DNA from: Eubacterium limosum
GTDB taxonomy: Bacteria; Bacillota; Clostridia; Eubacteriales; Eubacteriaceae
Direction: 5' to 3'
DNA: 64,000 nucleotides
Assembly: GCF_000807675.2 (NCBI RefSeq)
Contig: NZ_CP019962.1
Location: forward strand, 4,313,157 to 4,377,156
The number at the start of each line of letters is the position of its first letter. Within the stretch, counting starts at the first letter, position 1. The notes beneath the pieces were generated by a model. The model did not search any database and was not told where the DNA came from. It saw only the letters and a program-made list of their open reading frames with translations. This document shows positions 42,302 to 51,329 of this stretch, one piece after another. The position numbers were made by a program, and so were the translations under genes.

Positions 42302-43036
42302 TCACAGAAGCGCAAATTTATTCAAAACAAATGCCGCCAGACTGCCAACGCACAGAACAATGGCCAGAATATCGGCCAGCCGGAAACCAATCCGGCAAAT
42401 ATTTGTCCGCGGCACAGGTGCGCCTAGTCCCCTTGTCAGAGCGGCTGCCGAAAGCTCCTCTCCGATCTTCACACAAGACATCATAAGAGGCACCAGACGG
42501 TATTCAAGCATGGCGCCTGCCTTGCCGCCGCCAAAGCGGATACCCCGCATCCGCATAGCGTCTCCGATGGCTCCGTACTCTTCCCGGACTGTTGGGAAAA
42601 AGCGAAATATAACCGACATTGGGATGGATAATTTCGGGGTAACGCGCATCCGGGCCATAGCTGCCATAAAGGCGCTGACCGTGGTGGTATTTACCAGGAA
42701 ATACCCCATCATGATCCCGGGCATAAACCGGGCAAACAGGCCGCAGGTCGCAACGATGATAAAATTCAAAAAACCTGTGGTGACAGGCACCAAAAACAGT
42801 TCGCCACAGAAGGCCGCCGTGTAAGTTGCTAAATACACAAAAGCCGCCCCCCGCTTTTTTGAGGCCAGCAGCAGCATAAAGGGAACCAGTGTGAGGGCCG
42901 GCTTGACAAAATTCATGACACCACCATTCCCCCCACCGATAACAACCGTGGAAACAGTGATAACCAGAAGCATTTTTGTCCTTGGATCAAGCGACAGACC
43001 GCCAGACACATCCGCGTTGGTACGCGCCTTTGCCAT
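42302..43036 (-). CDS. ECF transporter T component (CbiQ/EcfT family)
   Basis: A 244-residue membrane protein with about five helices and the EcfT coupling motifs: MRMRGIRFGG near residue 175 (the first A-R-x-x-R/G-type motif) and SAAALTRGLGAP near 212 (second). The N-terminal LSLDPRTKMLLVITVSTVV is the usual start of the family. It joins the S component to the ATPases. It overlaps the S gene by one base. Confidence 0.88.
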   Translation of the reverse strand: MAKARTNADVSGGLSLDPRTKMLLVITVSTVVIGGGNGGVMNFVKPALTLVPFMLLLASKKRGAAFVYLATYTAAFCGELFLVPVTTGFLNFIIVATCGLFARFMPGIMMGYFLVNTTTVSAFMAAMARMRVTPKLSIPMSVIFRFFPTVREEYGAIGDAMRMRGIRFGGGKAGAMLEYRLVPLMMSCVKIGEELSAAALTRGLGAPVPRTNICRIGFRLADILAIVLCVGSLAAFVLNKFALL

Positions 43037-43617
43037 CAGACAATCCCTGCTTTCATAAAGTGCTTTTTAAGCACTGACTTGCCCAACAGAGCCCCTAAAA
43101 CACCGGAGATAAAGCAGGCGGCCAGAAGCGGCAGAAGACTCCAGTCGGGAATGTAGGCCATGAGCGTGTTGGCATACTCCTGTCCATATCCAGAAACCAG
43201 CATATCAAAATAGCTTCCCCGGTTGACTACAATGGGAATGTAATTGCCGATAAGCCACATGGAAAATACACCGTAGCTTAAAACACCCTTTCTGGAACTG
43301 GTGTAATCACCGGATTTTAGTACCAGTTCTGCCAGCAGACCGCTAACCGGCGCGGTAATCAACGCCCACACACCCATGCCCATCAGACACATGATAATAC
43401 CGATGATGGCAGCCATGATAAGCACCATCCCAAACTTTCTAACCCTTGTCAAAAACAGCATGAAGGGTATCCCGCCCACAAAGGGAACGATCACGGAGAG
43501 CAACGGTATAAAAATAGGAATATAGCCAATCATAGCTACACCCATACAGATAACCAAAAGAATGGCGGTGAAAATGCCCACATTAATCAGGTCCTTTGCC
43601 TGAAGCTTATTATTCAT
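43036..43617 (-). CDS. MptD/Trep_Strep family ECF substrate-binding S component
   Basis: A 193-residue membrane protein with about six helices. The start KLQAKDLINVGIFTAILLVICMGVAMIGYIPIFIPLLSVIVPFVGGIPFMLFLTRVRKFG and the middle SGLLAELVLKSGDYTSSRKGVLSYGVFSMW are the Trep_Strep/MptD pattern. No member of this family has an established substrate that I can name with certainty; systems of this type have been proposed for heme or metal chelates. First gene of the leftward operon (S, T, AA, AraC, ABC, ABC), with an operator-like repeat directly upstream. Confidence 0.85.
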   Translation of the reverse strand: MNNKLQAKDLINVGIFTAILLVICMGVAMIGYIPIFIPLLSVIVPFVGGIPFMLFLTRVRKFGMVLIMAAIIGIIMCLMGMGVWALITAPVSGLLAELVLKSGDYTSSRKGVLSYGVFSMWLIGNYIPIVVNRGSYFDMLVSGYGQEYANTLMAYIPDWSLLPLLAACFISGVLGALLGKSVLKKHFMKAGIV

Positions 43618-43635
43618 ATAAATTTCCTCCCGTTT

Positions 43636-43655
43636 TAGTTAGTTATATCTAACTA
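43636..43655. promoter_or_regulatory. operator-like inverted repeat, copy 3
   Basis: TAGTTAG-ttatat-CTAACTA, perfect seven-base arms, 19 bp upstream of the S-component start. It is the cleanest of three GTTAG-N6-CTAAC sites. A possible -10 (TATAAC, minus strand) lies inside it. Confidence 0.65.
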
Positions 43656-43668
43656 CAATTTTTTAAAG

Positions 43669-43694
43669 AAGGACTCCATGATCTCGGAGTCCTT
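43669..43694 (-). terminator. hairpin after the heterodimeric ABC exporter operon
   Basis: AAGGACTCC/GGAGTCCTT, nine perfect pairs, eight-base loop. On the minus strand it is followed by CTTTAAAA, a weak T-tract. It separates the exporter operon from the ECF operon. Confidence 0.55.
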
Positions 43695-43831
43695 TCATAA
43701 GCATATTAAGTGTAGCATAACCCTTTGTCTCTCGTCTGCTCCATCCGGACAAAATAAATCTATTCAGACAGAAAAACCATCTAAACGGTTTATTCTCCGT
43801 CTTTTAGGAGCAATTAGGCTTTTCTCTAAAC

Positions 43832-45718
43832 TCAGGCTGCCTCCTCGGCAAAGTTTCCAGTATAGAGCTCATAATACTTCCCCTCCTCGGCGATGAGCTC
43901 ATCGTGGGTACCTCGCTCAATAATGTGGCCGTTTTCCAGTACCATGATACAGTCTGCATTGCGGACAGTTGAGAGGCGATGAGCGATAACAAAGGTGGTT
44001 CTGCCCTTCATCAGGCGATCCATTCCCTCCTGTACCATGGCCTCAGTACGGGTGTCGATAGAACTGGTAGCCTCGTCCAGAATGAGAACCGGCGGGTCGG
44101 CAACCGCAGCTCTGGCAATGGACAGAAGCTGTCTTTGTCCCTGGCTCAGGCTGCCACCGTCGCCGGTGAGCATGGTCTGGTAGCCATCCGGAAGCCGGCT
44201 GATAAAGCCGTCGGCATTGGCCAGTTTCGCAGCAGCGACGCAGTCCTCATCGGTGGCATCCAGCCGTCCAAAGCGGATATTGTCCATGACTGTGCCTGTA
44301 AAAAGATGGGTATCCTGCAGAACAATGCCCAGTGAGCGCCGCAGATCGGCCTTTTTAATCTTGTTGATGTTAATACCGTCATAGCGTATTTTCCCGTCCT
44401 GTATGTCGTAGAAGCGGTTGATCAGATTGGTGATGGTCGTCTTTCCTGCGCCGGTACTGCCCACAAAGGCAATCTTCTGCCCCGGTTTGGCAAAAAGCCT
44501 TATGTCATGCAATACCATATGGATATCGTCGTAGCCAAAATCGACGCCATTGAAGGTAACCTCTCCTTCCAGCCGTTTGTAGGTAACAGTGCCTTCTGCT
44601 CTGTGCGGGTGTTTCCACGCCCAGAGGCCTGTACGCTCTGTGCTCTCGCAAAGGGAGCCGTCTGGCTGTTCAACCGCATTAACCAGCTCGACATAGCCGT
44701 CATCAGACTCTGGCTTTTCCTCCAGAAGGTTGAAGATACGGTCAGCCCCTGCCAGAGCCATGACAATGCTGTTAAGCTGCTGGCTGACCTGGGTGATGGG
44801 CTGGGTAAAGCTTTTGTTCAGCGTGAGGAAGGACACCAGTGTTCCCAGAGTCAGGCTTACACTGCCGCTCAAGGCCAGCACCGCGCCCACAATGGCACAC
44901 AGCACATAGCTGATATTGCCCAGATTCGCGTTGACAGGCATGAGAATATTGGCGAACTTATTGGCGCTGTTGGCGCTCTCACGGAGATGGTCATTGCGTT
45001 CCCTGAAGCCTTCCAGACTTTTTTCCTCATGGCAGAAAACCTTGACGACCTTCTGACCGCTCATCATCTCCTCAATATAGCCGTTCACATTGCCCAGATC
45101 CCTCTGCTGCGCCGCAAAATAAGCGCCTGATTTTCCGCCGAGCTTTGAGGTTGCGGCCAGCATAACCACCGTCATGGCCAGCGTCACCATTGTCAGGGGG
45201 ATGTCCAGAAACAGCATACTCACAAAGGTGGTAACAATGCTGACAATCGACTGGATAATCTGCGGCAGGCTCTGGCTGATGAGCTGGCGGAGGGTATCGA
45301 CATCGTTGGTGTAAACCGACATGATATCGCCGTGAGCATGGGTATCAAAATATTTGATGGGCAGCGACTCCATATGGGTAAAAAGCTTGATTCTGAGCTT
45401 TTTAAGGGTCCCCTGGCTCACATTAACCATGATGCGGTTATAGGCAAATGCCAGCCCCACACCAATGAGGTACATGCAAGCCAGACGAACGAGCGCTGTG
45501 GCCAGCGGTCCGAAATCAGGATTGGCGGCTCCGGTCAGGGGGATAATATAATCATCAATCAGGGTCTGCATAAACAGGGTTCCTTTGACTGTGATCAGAG
45601 TCGAGCCAAAAATACATAAAAGCACCACCACTGTGGTTGCTTTGTAATTTTTGACAATCATTGCCAGAATACGGCCAAGAGCCTTTATGCTCAGACCATC
45701 TTTTTTAATTTTGTTCAT
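43832..45718 (-). CDS. heterodimeric ABC multidrug exporter, subunit with canonical Walker B
   Basis: A 628-residue half-transporter of the LmrCD/BmrCD type. Six membrane helices, a roughly 50-residue insert before the NBD (around residues 335-385) as in LmrD/YheH, then Walker A GSTGAGKTT, an unusual signature SLSQGQRQL, Walker B VLILDEATSSID with catalytic Glu and switch His in IAHRLSTVR. The altered signature pairs with the altered Walker B of the partner to give one degenerate ATP site. It overlaps its partner by one base. Confidence 0.92.
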   Translation of the reverse strand: MNKIKKDGLSIKALGRILAMIVKNYKATTVVVLLCIFGSTLITVKGTLFMQTLIDDYIIPLTGAANPDFGPLATALVRLACMYLIGVGLAFAYNRIMVNVSQGTLKKLRIKLFTHMESLPIKYFDTHAHGDIMSVYTNDVDTLRQLISQSLPQIIQSIVSIVTTFVSMLFLDIPLTMVTLAMTVVMLAATSKLGGKSGAYFAAQQRDLGNVNGYIEEMMSGQKVVKVFCHEEKSLEGFRERNDHLRESANSANKFANILMPVNANLGNISYVLCAIVGAVLALSGSVSLTLGTLVSFLTLNKSFTQPITQVSQQLNSIVMALAGADRIFNLLEEKPESDDGYVELVNAVEQPDGSLCESTERTGLWAWKHPHRAEGTVTYKRLEGEVTFNGVDFGYDDIHMVLHDIRLFAKPGQKIAFVGSTGAGKTTITNLINRFYDIQDGKIRYDGININKIKKADLRRSLGIVLQDTHLFTGTVMDNIRFGRLDATDEDCVAAAKLANADGFISRLPDGYQTMLTGDGGSLSQGQRQLLSIARAAVADPPVLILDEATSSIDTRTEAMVQEGMDRLMKGRTTFVIAHRLSTVRNADCIMVLENGHIIERGTHDELIAEEGKYYELYTGNFAEEAA

Positions 45719-47481
45719 TAGCTCACCGCCTCCATTTCCATACTGCCCTCATCAAAATCTCCGCCGCCGTTTACCTGGGAGGCGTAAATTTCCTGATAGA
45801 TGGCATTTGTTTTCATCAGATTATCCGGCGTGTCAAAAGCGTTGACACGTCCCTCGTCCATCACCAGAACCCGGTCAGCGTCTTCGACACTGGAGATACG
45901 CTGGGCGATAATCAGCTTGGTCGTTCCTGGAATCTCGCTGATAAAGGCGCTTCGTATCCGGGCATCTGTAGCGGTATCCACCGCACTGGTAGAGTCGTCC
46001 AGGATGAGCACCTTTGGCTTTTTCAGGAGCGCCCGCGCAATGCAGATACGCTGCTTCTGTCCTCCGGAAACATTGGTACCGCCCTGGTCAATAACCGTGT
46101 CGTATTTGTCGGGCAGCTGCTCGATAAAAGTATCGGCACAGGCCAGCTTACAGGCATGTTTACATTCCTCCAGCGTCGCCTGTTCATTGCCCCAGCGCAG
46201 ATTATCCAAAATCGACCCTGAAAACAACACGTTTTTCTGAAGCACCACAGCCACCTGGTTTCTGAGGGCATCCAACTCATAATCCCGGACATCTCTGCCC
46301 CCTACCAGCACTTTGCCGTCAGTCACATCATAAAGTCGGCTGATGAGATTAACCAGACTCGACTTGCCGCTGCCTGTGCCTCCGATAATGCCAATTGTCT
46401 CACCGGCGCGGATGTGAAGGTTAATGTCTGAAAGGGTTTCCTTACCACTACCCTTTTTATAGGAAAAATGGACCTGTTCAAAATCAATACTGCCGCTTTC
46501 CACAGCTGTCAGTGGACGCGACGGGTCCTTAATATCGGCCTGTTCCTCCAGCACCTCGGCAATACGACGGCAGCTGGCCAGGCTCATTGTCACCATCACA
46601 AAGATCATGGACAGCATCATCAGGGACATCATGATATTCATGATATAGCTGAACATAGCGGTCAGCTCGCCGGTTGTCAGACTGCCGACAACGATCATCT
46701 GAGCGCCAAGCCAGGAAATCCCAAGGATGCAGCCATAAATAACAAACATCATTACTGGGTTGTTAAAGGCAAGGATGCCCTCCGCTTTAACAAAAAGCCG
46801 ATACAGGTTAGTGGCTGCCCTGGTAAAGCGTGTATTTTCATAGTCCTCCCGGACATAGGCCTTGACCACCCGTATGGCAGATACATTTTCCTGGACGCTC
46901 TCGTTTAAGGTGTCGTATTTTTTAAAAACCTGGTCAAAAATTTTAATGGTCTTTAAAATAATCAATGCCAGAGCCAGGCCGAGAACCACAATAGCTGCCA
47001 CAAAGACCAGGCTCAGCCGGGTATTAATGAAAAAGCACATGACCATGGCGCTGATGAGCATCAGCGGCGCGCGGGTACACATGCGCAGGATCATTTGATA
47101 GGCGTTCTGCACATTGGTAACGTCTGTTGTAAGCCGCGTGACCAGCCCGGCCGTGCTGTACTTGTCGATGTTTGAGAAGGAGAAGCGCTGGATATTTTCA
47201 TACATCCCCTCCCTCAGATTGCAGGCCAGGCCTGAGGACGCGCTGGCCGCGTACTTGCCCGCCAGAATACCAAAGATCAGGCTTGCCATGGCCATGATCA
47301 CCATGATCCCTCCGTAAAAATAAACCTGCTGTATGTTTCCAGCCTCAATGCCCCGGTCGATGATAAGTGATGTGACCCAGGGGATCAAAACCTCCATCAC
47401 CACCTCCAGGGCTGTAAATAAGGGCGTCAGCAGCGAAGCCTTTTTATACTGCTTCACCTGCCCTAAAAGTGTTTTTACCAT
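45718..47481 (-). CDS. heterodimeric ABC multidrug exporter, subunit with degenerate catalytic residue
   Basis: A 587-residue half-transporter. The NBD has Walker A GGTGSGKSS, canonical signature NVSGGQKQR, but Walker B ends VLILDDSTSAVD, Asp in place of the catalytic Glu, and the switch residue is Gln (IAQRISSVE) instead of His. This is the usual asymmetry of the LmrC/BmrC/TM287 subunits. With the partner gene it should form a drug or lipid exporter. It is the first gene of the pair, divergent from a LysR gene. Confidence 0.92.
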   Translation of the reverse strand: MVKTLLGQVKQYKKASLLTPLFTALEVVMEVLIPWVTSLIIDRGIEAGNIQQVYFYGGIMVIMAMASLIFGILAGKYAASASSGLACNLREGMYENIQRFSFSNIDKYSTAGLVTRLTTDVTNVQNAYQMILRMCTRAPLMLISAMVMCFFINTRLSLVFVAAIVVLGLALALIILKTIKIFDQVFKKYDTLNESVQENVSAIRVVKAYVREDYENTRFTRAATNLYRLFVKAEGILAFNNPVMMFVIYGCILGISWLGAQMIVVGSLTTGELTAMFSYIMNIMMSLMMLSMIFVMVTMSLASCRRIAEVLEEQADIKDPSRPLTAVESGSIDFEQVHFSYKKGSGKETLSDINLHIRAGETIGIIGGTGSGKSSLVNLISRLYDVTDGKVLVGGRDVRDYELDALRNQVAVVLQKNVLFSGSILDNLRWGNEQATLEECKHACKLACADTFIEQLPDKYDTVIDQGGTNVSGGQKQRICIARALLKKPKVLILDDSTSAVDTATDARIRSAFISEIPGTTKLIIAQRISSVEDADRVLVMDEGRVNAFDTPDNLMKTNAIYQEIYASQVNGGGDFDEGSMEMEAVS

Positions 47482-47636
47482 TTTTATCTTCCTTTCAAGG
47501 TTTGTTGTTTTTGGTTGTTATATATAATATTAAACTACAAATTTTGTTGAAAGTGAATTCAAAAAATGTTATCATTAATTAAGAGTATCAATTAATAAAC
47601 AAAGAAAAATTTTATTGATAAATCAAGGAGGCCCTT

Positions 47637-48521
47637 ATGAACAGTACACAGCTCGAATGCTTTATGCAGGTCGCAGAGAACCTGAACTTCGCCCGGGCAG
47701 CGGAAGCTCTGCACATCACTCAGCCCTCAGTCACCCACCAGATCCATACCCTCGAGACAGAGCTAAATGTAAAGCTCTTTCATCGCACTACGCGCTCCGT
47801 ATCCCTGACACAGGCCGGACTGAGTTTTTTTACCGACGCCAAAAACATCCTGTCCCTCATGAAAATCTCAAAAATGCGGCTTCACGATGACAACGCGGAC
47901 AAGCTCTCCTTTTTCGCCATGGGATTCCACAGCAAAATGGAGCTCTCCTTTCTTCCCGATATTATTAAGGAAATGAAGCGACAGGTTCCGCTGCTGCACC
48001 CCATTATCAAAATGGTCCCTTTCCACGCCCTTGCCAATCTCCTGACCGATGAAACCATTGACGTCATGTTTGAATTTAAAAACGAAAAGACAGATAAGCT
48101 CCGTCTCAACTATGTCGAGCTGACCAAAGCATCCATCGCCTGTGTCCTGCAAAAAGACCACCCCCTTGCCAGGCAGCCGTCTGTTACCCCGGCTGATCTT
48201 AAAGATCTTAGCATTGTGCTCTGCCAGCCGCCAGTGCCGGTATTTTCGGATATTTCGGCCTTTCAGCAAAAGGAGGCATCCAATTTCTCACCGGCCAATT
48301 CCTACTTTTCTGAAAATATTGACGAGGCCTGCACCCTCGTAAAGGCCGGGTTGGGCTTCTCCCTTCTGCCCGACCTGCTGCCAAGCCGTGACCCTGAGCT
48401 TGCCTACATTCCATACGGCCCGTCCAGCGAGGTTTCCTATGGCGTGTATTATAAGGGAAAGAAAAAAGACCCGCTGCTCAAGCTTTTTATTGAGCTCACA
48501 AAGGACAGGTTTTCCCAATAA
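47637..48521 (+). CDS. LysR family transcriptional regulator
   Basis: A 294-residue LysR protein: winged HTH (residues 1-60; MNSTQLECFMQVAENLNFARAAEALHITQPSVTHQIHTLETELNVKLFHRTTRSVSLTQAG) and a periplasmic-binding-like effector domain (about 90-290). AAGGAGG lies seven bases before the ATG. It is divergent from the ABC exporter genes and probably controls them. The 155-bp spacer has AT-rich repeats (TATCATTAATTAA and TATCAATTAATAA near 47568 and 47586) that could be its binding sites. The effector is unknown. Confidence 0.92.
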   Translation: MNSTQLECFMQVAENLNFARAAEALHITQPSVTHQIHTLETELNVKLFHRTTRSVSLTQAGLSFFTDAKNILSLMKISKMRLHDDNADKLSFFAMGFHSKMELSFLPDIIKEMKRQVPLLHPIIKMVPFHALANLLTDETIDVMFEFKNEKTDKLRLNYVELTKASIACVLQKDHPLARQPSVTPADLKDLSIVLCQPPVPVFSDISAFQQKEASNFSPANSYFSENIDEACTLVKAGLGFSLLPDLLPSRDPELAYIPYGPSSEVSYGVYYKGKKKDPLLKLFIELTKDRFSQ

Positions 48522-48526
48522 CAGCT

Positions 48527-48557
48527 AAAAAAAGCGCCGGGACCATCGTCACGGCGC
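48527..48557 (-). terminator. terminator of the MttB-MFS-MFS-MttB operon
   Basis: On the minus strand GCGCCG-N12-CGGCGC followed by seven T. It lies 20 bp past the MttB-3 stop codon and may also serve the LysR gene. Confidence 0.85.
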
Positions 48558-48576
48558 AAAACTGCTTTGCTTATTT

Positions 48577-49983
48577 CTAACGGTATTTTTCGGGCAGCAG
48601 GTTTTCCAGAATACTTCTCTGCTCCTTGTTAAAGTCGGGTTTGACATACTCTTCCAGGCGTTTCTTCCAAACCTCTGTCGCCAGCGATTCTGCCGACGGA
48701 CAGCCGGCTTGTATCCAGCTGTTATGGTTATCCCGAATCGAAAGCTTCGGCATGATAAAATCAGTACGGTAGGACTTTTGTGTCCGCTCAAAATGCTGGC
48801 CGGAGGGGCCAGTCTTTTTGATGGAGTCAAACATCACAGTCTTTTCATTAACCTCGTAGCCCTGCTTCAGATGCTCCAGTGATTCAATCTTTTCTTCGTC
48901 TAAAATATATTTTTCATAGCCGATGGAATTAAAGGAGTCCAGCGTACCGCAGGCGTGCACAAGGCAGTCTGTATCCAGCGCATAGGCCGAAAACAGGTTC
49001 ATAAAGGTCTCTGCACCTGCCTGGTAGTCCATGAGCTTGGAGTCTGTATTGCCCGCGCCAGTGTGTAAAGGCACATTATAATAACGCGCCATCCGCGCCG
49101 ATGTCGCCGCGCTCCAAAGGCTCTCAATGCCCCCGTAGGCCGCCCCGGAGGACAAACGCATGTCGGCAGAATCAAATTTCCCGCAATAGACTACCGGTGT
49201 CCCTGGCCGCACAATCTGTGACAGCACAATGGATGCCAGGATCATGGCGTTACCTAAAATGAAGGTACCCGCCATCGACTGCGGCGCAGTGATACCAAGT
49301 GTCTGCCCGCTGCAGATAATCAACGCCTGCCCGCTGCGCGAGTAGGTGATCAGAGCCTCTGCCATCGAGGTTGAGAGACGCATCGGCCCCATTGTATCGA
49401 TTAAACCGGCAGCAATGATCTTATCACTCAGGTGCTCTACACCATAAAAACGGCGCATCATTTCAAGGCTTTCTTCTGCCACCTCCTTGCCCTCAACCAG
49501 CCCCATCATCGGTTTGGTGCAGTATTCAAGAGCCACGCCAAGGCGGTATCTTTCTCTGATATCTGGCGGAATGTAGGATACGTCAATGACATTAGGGTTT
49601 GACACATCCATTATTTTACTGGTTTCATGGAGCTTGTGAAAATTCACCAGATGCTCATGGCTTGCCTTTTCATATTTGCCTTCCTTTAAGACATAAATGG
49701 GCCCGTAAGCTGGAACATTTTTTGTTTTTCCATCACCCACAGTGATCTTATCACCGTCACGTCCATACCAGTCAAAGGTACGCGGTACTGACGCGAGGGC
49801 TTCGTCGACCATTTTTTTGTCGATATAGACAATATCATTCTCGACCTTTGCGCCATAATTCTTGAAAATTTCAATGGCCTCCTCGCAGTGAAAAACCACA
49901 CCGACCTCTGATAAAATTTTCAGGCTCTCCTCGTGAATCCTTTCAATTTCCTGGTCTGTTCCTATCGAATAGTTTAGCTTCAT
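48577..49983 (-). CDS. MttB-superfamily corrinoid-dependent methyltransferase without pyrrolysine (MttB-3)
   Basis: A 468-residue close paralogue of the protein at 52712-54118; both begin MKLNYSIGTD and share long identical runs, for example KLMDYQAGAE and SIGYEK. No internal stop codon, hence no pyrrolysine. The TIM-barrel family moves a methyl group from a quaternary amine to a corrinoid protein. GAGGAG precedes the start. It is the last gene of the leftward run MttB-2, MFS-2, MFS-3, MttB-3. Substrate unknown; related acetogen enzymes use proline betaine, carnitine or gamma-butyrobetaine. Confidence 0.93.
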   Translation of the reverse strand: MKLNYSIGTDQEIERIHEESLKILSEVGVVFHCEEAIEIFKNYGAKVENDIVYIDKKMVDEALASVPRTFDWYGRDGDKITVGDGKTKNVPAYGPIYVLKEGKYEKASHEHLVNFHKLHETSKIMDVSNPNVIDVSYIPPDIRERYRLGVALEYCTKPMMGLVEGKEVAEESLEMMRRFYGVEHLSDKIIAAGLIDTMGPMRLSTSMAEALITYSRSGQALIICSGQTLGITAPQSMAGTFILGNAMILASIVLSQIVRPGTPVVYCGKFDSADMRLSSGAAYGGIESLWSAATSARMARYYNVPLHTGAGNTDSKLMDYQAGAETFMNLFSAYALDTDCLVHACGTLDSFNSIGYEKYILDEEKIESLEHLKQGYEVNEKTVMFDSIKKTGPSGQHFERTQKSYRTDFIMPKLSIRDNHNSWIQAGCPSAESLATEVWKKRLEEYVKPDFNKEQRSILENLLPEKYR

Positions 49984-50006
49984 TCTCTTGTCTCCTCGTT
50001 GTTATA

Positions 50007-51281
50007 TTAATTCTTCTTTCTCTTTTTCTGTTCTTCCTCTGCCAACAGCCGTATGCGTTCTCTGTTACGCTTCATAAATACTATCAGCGCAGCAACCGCC
50101 ATAATGCCAAATCCCACCTGCATCAGCATTACATACCGGTAAGCCATGTCTGAAGGATAAGTGTCTAACAGCTTGCCGATCACCGGCGGTAAAAAAGCAT
50201 CGGACGCATAAGCGACTGTGGAGATAAGACCAATGGCAGTTCCCGAAAACTTCATCGGAATATCCGCTTCGTTCATCGGCGCGTAGAGCTGTCCCCTTAC
50301 CGCGCCCGTTAATATAATCTCAATTATAAATACAATAATAAACAGATACAGGCTTGCGCCGCCATTTGGTATATAACCGATCGCCAGTGCACAGATAATC
50401 AGCAGAATAACCAGCCACAGCATTGATTTGCTGGCGCCCATCCGGTCGCCAAAGAATCCAGAGGCCAGAGCTCCAACCGGCTTAAAATAAGCAGTCAGCA
50501 TGCCGATAAAGGCCATTGATGACACAGAAGCCCCAAAGTTCAGATTGGCTATGGAGCTGCCGTAGGACCCGATGGTGCTTCCGATGGTATAGCCTCCAAG
50601 AGCGATAATGGCAATGAGCCAGATATCGACATTTTTCAGGCACTGCAGGATGATTTTCCAGGGCTTCTCATTATTAATAATCTCGTCGTTCTCCAGATCA
50701 TCTGTAAAGACAAACCAGGACGCTGCAGCCAGAAATATGAGGATACCGCCATATAAAAATATGACAAAGCGCAGTCCCATGGACAGCGATACAAAGTGTG
50801 TGAACATCCAAGCCGCAAAGGTTCCGACTAGCACCTCGAAAAACGAAGCCCCTGCCTCACGTCCCCCATACGCTTTGCTTTCACTGCCTACATTTCTTCC
50901 AAACTGTCTTGTCGCTTTAATTAAAGCGGCCCAAAAGGTGAGTGTTGTAGTGATCCCCAACAACGCATAGATCACAATTGCAACATTGTAGGGTGGAAAG
51001 GTGCCGAACCAAAGGTTCAGCAGGCCTGTTCCCAGAAAAGAAATTGTCAGAAGTTTTCGCGGTGAAAATTTATCAGCCACAATGCCACCCAGAAAGTATG
51101 TCAGAGTCGCTACCCATGCATAACAGCTGAATAAAACACCGAACTGCTCATTCGTCATCGTGAAAGCTTCTAGAAAAGCATTGTAATAGCTGCTCCGCAT
51201 GTAAACCACATAATAGATCGCGTTTCCGCCAGAGCACAATACTATAAACTGCAAAACACTTCTGATCCTCTGCCTTTTCAT
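50007..51281 (-). CDS. MFS transporter (MFS-3)
   Basis: A 424-residue, 12-helix permease with the loop-2 motif GGIVADKFSPRKLL and a basic C-terminal tail (EEEQKKRKKN). It is a close paralogue of MFS-2 at 51330-52634: both share GGNAI-x-YV, AFLEAFTMTNEQFGVLFSCYAWVA and SDAFLPPVIG segments. It is 23 bp upstream of MttB-3 and probably imports its substrate. It is unlike MFS-1 at 28.2 kb beyond general fold. Confidence 0.88.
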   Translation of the reverse strand: MKRQRIRSVLQFIVLCSGGNAIYYVVYMRSSYYNAFLEAFTMTNEQFGVLFSCYAWVATLTYFLGGIVADKFSPRKLLTISFLGTGLLNLWFGTFPPYNVAIVIYALLGITTTLTFWAALIKATRQFGRNVGSESKAYGGREAGASFFEVLVGTFAAWMFTHFVSLSMGLRFVIFLYGGILIFLAAASWFVFTDDLENDEIINNEKPWKIILQCLKNVDIWLIAIIALGGYTIGSTIGSYGSSIANLNFGASVSSMAFIGMLTAYFKPVGALASGFFGDRMGASKSMLWLVILLIICALAIGYIPNGGASLYLFIIVFIIEIILTGAVRGQLYAPMNEADIPMKFSGTAIGLISTVAYASDAFLPPVIGKLLDTYPSDMAYRYVMLMQVGFGIMAVAALIVFMKRNRERIRLLAEEEQKKRKKN

Positions 51282-51329
51282 GATTAACTCCCTTTAAGTG
51301 TAATCCATTGGTTTTTCTAATGCATGGAT

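Noticed and set aside
44507-45130. 207-codon frame antisense to the ABC exporter subunit
   Set aside because: Shadow of a complete ABC gene; no motif.
47513-47545. Fourth GTTAG-N6-CTAAC site before the heterodimeric ABC exporter
   Set aside because: Only loosely similar (TTGTAGTTTAA...TATAACAAC on the minus strand); spacing and half-sites do not fit.
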